Part shown: positions 59,160-64,000 of the stretch, one piece after another | Layout of the letters: each line of letters begins with the position of its first letter | How positions within the stretch are numbered: position 1 is the first letter of the stretch | From: Tillus elongatus | Lineage: Eukaryota > Arthropoda > Insecta > Coleoptera > Cleridae | Direction: 5' to 3' | Assembly (NCBI GenBank): GCA_964006375.1 | Contig: OZ023262.1 | Span: forward strand, 198,300,778 to 198,364,777 | Length of the DNA stretch: 64,000 nucleotides | Notes under the pieces: model-generated | The model's input: the letters and a program-made list of their open reading frames with translations, nothing else | The model's database searches: none | What the model was told of the DNA's origin: nothing | Translations under genes and position numbers: made by a program

Positions 59160-60026
59160 ATAGCCTATATTTTGTACCGAATTTAATCGGGGAGACTGCG
59201 ACTTTTTAATTTTGAAAAGATTTCTTCAAACGAGCCTGAACTAGGCTGCCGGATCCGGAGTTAGTTTTAGTTTTTATCAATATTTTCGTTATTATATAAG
59301 GCGTTTTTACCAATACGTAGCAGAATCCCATGAAAATAACACATTCAGAGAGGTTTTCTTTTATATTATTCGTCGAAAAAATGAAGATGGCGTATACAGG
59401 CGTTCTCAAATACTGGCTGAATTTGAACAAAAATCAAGCTGCCGCAAATTCTTTTTTTTAATGGAACAGTCTGTATTTGGTGTTTCAGAAGTGAACGGCA
59501 TGTCCTCTGCTTTATGGTTTGTATAACACTCCCTATACCTACAGACTCTAGTTTGGAAATATTTACATTTATAATCGCATGACATGATTCATTTAGGGAT
59601 CAGCTTAAAATTTTTCTTTCAGTATTTTATTCAATTCCTATAACCGATCAGACTATGTGATTATTTACCGAATGATCGAAAAAAATATTTAAAGTAACTT
59701 TGGTGTCAAATGAAACTTTAAAGTGCCAGACTCAAATAGTGTTCTTATTTTGAATAGCTTGTGACATGAAGATGTAAGTATTTTTCCGCTTCTATTTTTC
59801 TCTACTTCCATTGCTTCAAATTTCCGTGAAAAGTCAAAAACTAATTTTTACATTTTCATTACAGATTAGGTGTATACTTTGAATTGCATGTATTCTTTTA
59901 GCAAATTTTTGTGTAAAAAATATTCAGTCAGTTTTCCCAAAAATGTTTCTGTATTTCTGTAGAAAGCATTTCTTGTAATTTTTTTGTGAAGTTTTTGGTC
60001 CCTAGAACCCAAAACCAAGTTCCGTA

Positions 60027-60109
<83 letters not shown>

Positions 60110-60130
60110 TGTGTGTGTGTATCTGAGCGA
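59160..60130 (-). repeat. TA-rep fragments with (TA)n 60034-60106
   Basis: 59190-59290 matches the hairpin-side module (GACTTTTTAATTTTGAAAAG, GGAGTTAGTTTTAG). 60000-60130 repeats CCCTAGAACCC, then (TA)n, (GT)n and a diverged downstream module. Between them lies AT-rich sequence with no gene. Confidence 0.5.
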
Positions 60131-60655
60131 TAACATAAAGAATACTAAACTGATTTCAACTAAACTTGGCAAAAATCTTGGTTGGACGTAAACCGAGGTC
60201 GGGTTCGTTAATCAGCCTTTATGCTCAAGTTTTTCCTGTGGAAAATCGGGGAAAACTTTTTGAAAACGCTATATTTTTTAAATTGTTGAAGTGAGTGGAA
60301 TTGAATTTTTCACATATATAGAGCATTCAAAGATCTTCTCTTATATTAATTTTGAGGCATTTCAACACAAATTTAAGTAATCCTGAATTAAAGAAATTTA
60401 AAAGCTACGACACGCTCCTAAAAGTTTATACGGCGTTGTGTAATGTGCCTGGGAGAGGTTGACATAACGATGTCTTAGCTTGTTTTCTTTAAATGAATTC
60501 TACCTAGAACATATACCTAATAAATTGAAACAGCCAGAGTTGTCAGTTTCTAAATTTTATTACACAAACTTGGGAACGTTCCGTCGTTAGGTCGTTAACG
60601 GCAATATTTATTTCCAGAATATGAGGGTAGCAAATAGAACGAGTAGTGAAAAAGG
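60131..60655. other. non-coding
   Basis: Possibly more diverged TA-rep sequence (GGAAAATCGGGGAAAACTTT); nothing else seen. Confidence 0.4.
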
Positions 60656-61475
60656 GAGTAGCTACCCTCTGGCAGCTGCGTCGAGTTATAGGGAGGACCT
60701 GGGGACTTAACCCTCGGATCCTTCATTGGATTTACACTGCGATCGTCAGGCCGAGAATCCTCTATGGGGCGTTGGTCTGGTGATGTGGTGTGAACCAAAC
60801 CACTACCTGGAAGCTGGCCAAACTCCAAAGGCTGGCAATCCTGGGTATCACATGCGCTATGAGGACGACACCCTCAGCTGCGCTAGAGGTCTTGCTGATG
60901 CTGGCACCGCTTCCTATCTGTAACAGAAGGGAGGCTATGGCGTCACATCTTAGAGTGCGAGACTCTGGAAACTGGTGCGGAGAGGGAGCAATAATAGGAC
61001 ATGCCAGAGTCGCCAAGGACGCGGAAAAGGAAATTCGGATTTCCGCCATCAAGGTATGGAATGCAGAGGACGATATTAGGTTGACAAAGCCATATAACCT
61101 CAGGGTCCCCAGTAGGGATCAGTGGAGGCAAAATGAGGTTGCATTCCAGCGTGCAACCCTGGTCTGTTTTAACCGACGGATCGCGGCTGGAGGATCAACA
61201 ATCCTCCGGGGCAGGAATATATATCTACCAGTGTGAATGCGAGGCTTTTGGGAGTCTTCGAGCAGAATTGTTCTGTTCGAGGACTCTACAGAGGAATCAG
61301 GTAAGTACCGTCCAATTAAAGACCGTCACGGCCTTCATTTCGAGGTTGAGGCGGTTTGGCGACGGAACCGAGGAAGTGTAGAGCATGGTTGCTGGGGTTG
61401 GCAAAAAGGGCCTATTGTGGCCTACTTGCTTGGCGTTGGCCTCCCCACCACTGCTACTACTACTACTATTTCCAG
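60656..61475 (+). pseudogene. R1/I-type non-LTR element, 3' end with RNase H
   Basis: Plus strand: LNPRILHWIYTAIVRPRILY, GALVW, then TTTWKLAKLQRLAILGITCA, MRTTPSAALEVLL (a signature of R1/Loa/I-group proteins), and REAMASHLRVRDSGNW. After a shift the RNase H domain starts with VLTDGSRLEDQQSSGAGIYI, keeping the first catalytic Asp, followed by a diverged remainder. The sequence ends in CTACTACTACTACTA near 61455-61470, a simple-repeat tail. RT core absent (5' truncated). Several shifts. Confidence 0.8.
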
Positions 61476-61774
61476 AATTTATTTGCTTTCAAAAAGCTGT
61501 ATGGTAAAATCGGCAGGTAAACAGTTTAAGCCTGATTGTAAGCTGTGATCTAAACAATAACTCAATCAAAACCTTATAAGTCGAATAAAACTTTTACAAT
61601 TATAACATTTTTTGTGAATTTAGTCTAGGGAGATTTATCTATAGATTTGTCATTCTGAAACGACCAACGACACGATCCTGGGTCACGTGGTCAGAAATTA
61701 AATTGCTATTGGTTTGTTGTGTTATTTGCATTATTATAGCAAAATGCCGCGGTTGATGTAGCGTCATATATTAT
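61476..61774. other. non-coding
   Basis: Nothing recognised. Confidence 0.4.
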
Positions 61775-61940
61775 ATTTCAACAACACACCACGGGGGCTT
61801 ACAGCCTGAATACTATTGTACCGTGAGTGTCGACAAGGAGGAAAGAGGCAACTTGTTAATTCTGGACTTGAAGGTTTGGAGGTTCGGAGGAGAAGGAAAA
61901 ACATGTGCCGGGAAGGAATTCCACAACTTCTTTCACACAG
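61775..61940 (-). pseudogene. Jockey-type element, 3' end fragment
   Basis: Nearly identical to the 3' end of the Jockey copy at 43495-43650 (CACACCACGGGGGCTTACAG, AGGAGGAAAGAGGCAACTTG), ending inside the last codons of the ORF. A severely 5'-truncated copy of the same family. Confidence 0.85.
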
Positions 61941-61992
61941 GAACAGTACGTAGGCAAAAAAATTGTGTAAATATTGCAACATTTGAAAATGC

Positions 61993-62043
61993 GTGTGTGC
62001 GTGCGTGCGTACTTACGTGTGTGTGTGTGTGTGTGTGTGTGTA
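61993..62043. repeat. (GT)n-rich run
   Basis: GTGTGCGTGCGTGCGTAC then a pure GT run at about 62018-62043. Confidence 0.8.
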
Positions 62044-62174
62044 TGTATCCACGGGATACTCGGCAAGAATCTCTATTTCATTAATAGCTTGGTCTGTTCG
62101 TTAGCCAGCCCTATCGGACCAGTTTTTCTAAAAAAAAAATTCAAAAAAATATATATCTTAAAAAATAACCAAGT

Positions 62175-62303
62175 TATTTTGATGAAATTTGGTATGCTGC
62201 CCCCGTAAATACCTTACTCCACCAACACTCAATTTTTTAGGTTTATACAAAAGTGAAGCATTTAATGAAAATTCGCTACCATAACGCATTTGCTGCGCCC
62301 CGA
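62175..62303 (-). repeat. MITE-1 end fragment
   Basis: ATTTTGATGAAATTTGGTATG … CTACCATAACGCATTTGCTG CGCCCCGA, the family terminus, as at 7800-7927. Confidence 0.65.
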
Positions 62304-62984
62304 TTTTTTTATAATTTAATAGAGTCTTTACTGCATTTAATGAATGTAACTGTATACCTAAATCGGTAATTTTTAATGACTACAATTTGTGATTAAAAAG
62401 TAGTAAACATACCACAAAAGATTAAGATTCGTAGACGATGACGATTCTATGGAAAGAATCTAATATTACATTTACCGCGAAATACTTTTTTTATTGTTAA
62501 ATGTGTCGAAATAGTTTCATGGTCATAACGAGTTTTATTGTAAGATTACAAGGTCTTGAAATTCAATATGCTAAGATGCTGAAATGTGGACCGCATTGTT
62601 TGTGTTTTGTGTTGGAGTAATTAATTGTCAGATTTCTTGGTGTATTTTGTTTTGTAATGTAATGCCTCAGGAGGTAAGTTTAATTCTACTATTGTTAGTA
62701 AAACGTGTTTACGTTTAGTTAAAGTAAGAGAGGTAACGTGTTTTGCGTTGTGTTAAAGCCATAAAGTGTAAGCCTGGTAAATTTTAATCCAAAACTTGAG
62801 AGGTAATAATATAGATATACTATTATATACCTACTTATTATTATTTCCCATTTGTCGCATTTCTTTGTCGTATAACTTCCCACTATAAGGAAAAGGTGTA
62901 GGCAGAACATGGGTATAAACAGTTAGGTACATGTTAAAGAGAAATCAGAATCACCCAAAAAATAACGGAGCTTGCGCTAAATCC
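62304..62984. other. non-coding, no gene seen
   Basis: An ATG four codons before a GTAAGT donor (62662-62679, MPQE) is noted but unsupported. Confidence 0.35.
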
Positions 62985-63128
62985 CTATTTGCAATTATTT
63001 TTGTGATTTGGGGGCATTCTGCTTTTTAGTCAATTTTCTTAAAAAAATTCACTTTCAATTTTAAAAAATTTCTACAAATGAGCGCGAACTAAGCACACAC
63101 ACACACACACATACATGCATACGCACAC

Positions 63129-63200
<72 letters not shown>
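62985..63200. repeat. TA-rep end with (CA)n and (TA)n
   Basis: AGTCAATTTTCTTAAAAAAA TTCACTTT hairpin, ATGAGCGCGAACTA, (CA)n 63094-63110, (TA)n 63131-63198. The sequence at 63000-63030 also resembles the Penelope end at 868-890. Confidence 0.55.
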
Positions 63201-63201
<1 letters not shown>

Positions 63202-63639
63202 AAGCAACATTTAAAGTCAAATTGACGTAAAATCGCCCTACCAATAGGTCGGCGACCAAATCACCACAGGTCATTTTCAAGTAAAATTTAAGTGTATATT
63301 ACCAATGTGGGGAATAAAGTCAAAGTAATATGGAAGTCGATAATAGGTCCAGCAAGGCGTTTCGACCAAGGCGTTTAAGTTATATTTAGGGCATTTTCAT
63401 TCAACATTGGGCCAATGGAGGTAATATATTGGTAAATATGTGCTACGCTTTACTTGAATCTGACATATATGCGCCGAGTGTCGTGACGTTCTTAACAACG
63501 AACTACGCATACTCATGTGACATTATTCGATTCTGCAGGATCCCGTATCGTGAGTATTTGTGAGCATATAGTAGGCTTAATTCTAAGACAAAAAAAAAAA
63601 ACACAAAAGTGGTACTGGTAGTTCAATTTTTATTCCATC
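63201..63639. other. non-coding
   Basis: Starts CCCAAGCAACATTTAAAGTC directly after the (TA)n; no partner or gene found. Confidence 0.4.
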
Positions 63640-64000
63640 CGAAGTTACAAGCCTAAGAAATTATTACACAATTTAAATTCTAAAACCAAACAAATCTTGC
63701 CTTATTTAACAAATATTCAATCCATCATCTGTTGTAAATGCCCTCCTCCTTGCTGAATTAAATCCGGTGCTTATGTACCAATGGATCAAGCGACAATTCT
63801 TATTTCACGCTGGTTTTCTCTGGTTTATTGGACAGCTTGCCAAATACGCTCCACTAATTCCAATAACCTTGTTTGTAACTTTTGCGTTTACCAAATCTTC
63901 GATTTTCCCCCAAAAATAATAATTTAAAGGATTATAATTAGGAGATCTAGCTGGCAGTGCAATAGGTGCTCCTCTACCAATTCATTGTGGATAATTGTTG
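63640..64000 (-). pseudogene. DD41D mariner-type transposase C-terminus, cut by window edge
   Basis: Minus strand enters at the window edge with NYPQ, a stop, then IGRGAPIALPARSPNYNPLN and YYFWGKIEDLVNAKV, followed by a decayed C-terminus. It aligns with WIGRG … ARSPDLNPPDFFLWG of the copy at 11194, but the catalytic Asp (PPD) and the neighbouring SPD Asp are both Asn. Inactive. Upstream part lies beyond 64000. Confidence 0.7.

Noticed and set aside
62662..62679. ATG-CCT-CAG-GAG followed by GTAAGT as a first coding exon
   Set aside because: Four codons and a donor consensus are too little evidence; no downstream acceptor and exon identified.

Overview
This window is a stretch of AT-rich animal DNA, most likely from an insect or other arthropod. 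I infer that from the mix of element families: copia-type and Ty3/gypsy-type LTR elements, DD41D (rosa-like) and DD34D mariners, a pogo/Tigger-like element, RLE-type (R2/R4-like), Jockey-like and R1/I-like non-LTR elements, a Penelope-like element and tRNA-derived SINEs. There is no bacterial-style gene packing. I found no convincing host gene. Nearly everything recognisable is mobile-element debris, mostly nested and mostly broken, in both orientations. The one gene that reads open throughout is a pogo-like transposase.

Layout. 0-1.3 kb: the 3' end of a Penelope-like retroelement (GIY-YIG nuclease remnant), a downstream hammerhead ribozyme fold, then a palindrome carrying two degenerate hammerheads. 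2.6-10.1 kb: mariner-type remnants, a Jockey/CR1-type remnant, a dated-looking DD41D mariner with TA target duplication, and a small inverted-repeat element. 10.3-20.5 kb: a cluster of copies of a short terminal-inverted-repeat family (called MITE-P here) whose ends carry a GC box, a CRE and an E-box. Several copies hold long (TA)n arrays, and a 2.6-kb fold-back DD41D mariner sits inside the (TA)n of one of them. 20.9-28.8 kb: two tRNA-derived SINE families and two head-to-tail R2/R4-like elements. 29.9-34.1 kb: two copia copies tail to tail, one holding a 1.2-kb DNA element, the other a gag/RNase H deletion fusion. 34.9 kb: DD34D mariner fragment. 37.6-41.9 kb: a 5'-truncated gypsy element with one LTR and a mutated YXDD box. 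41.9-48 kb: a mariner-like fragment, then a Jockey-type element interrupted by the intact pogo-like element. 48-60 kb: many copies of a (TA)n-bearing dispersed repeat, more SINEs, a nested inverted-repeat element, a 307-bp tandem repeat with hammerhead-like folds, and a palindrome with another hammerhead. 60.6-64 kb: an R1/I-type 3' end with RNase H, a Jockey 3' end, and a DD41D fragment cut by the window edge.

The most interesting signals are the self-cleaving-ribozyme folds (seven motif copies at four loci, differing in how well they keep the catalytic core), the intact pogo-like element whose removal restores the Jockey reading frame exactly, and the promoter-like box set carried by MITE-P. 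The mixed-orientation, nested nature of the region would suit a small-RNA source locus, but that is inference. All coordinates of repeat ends are by eye and may be off by a few bases.
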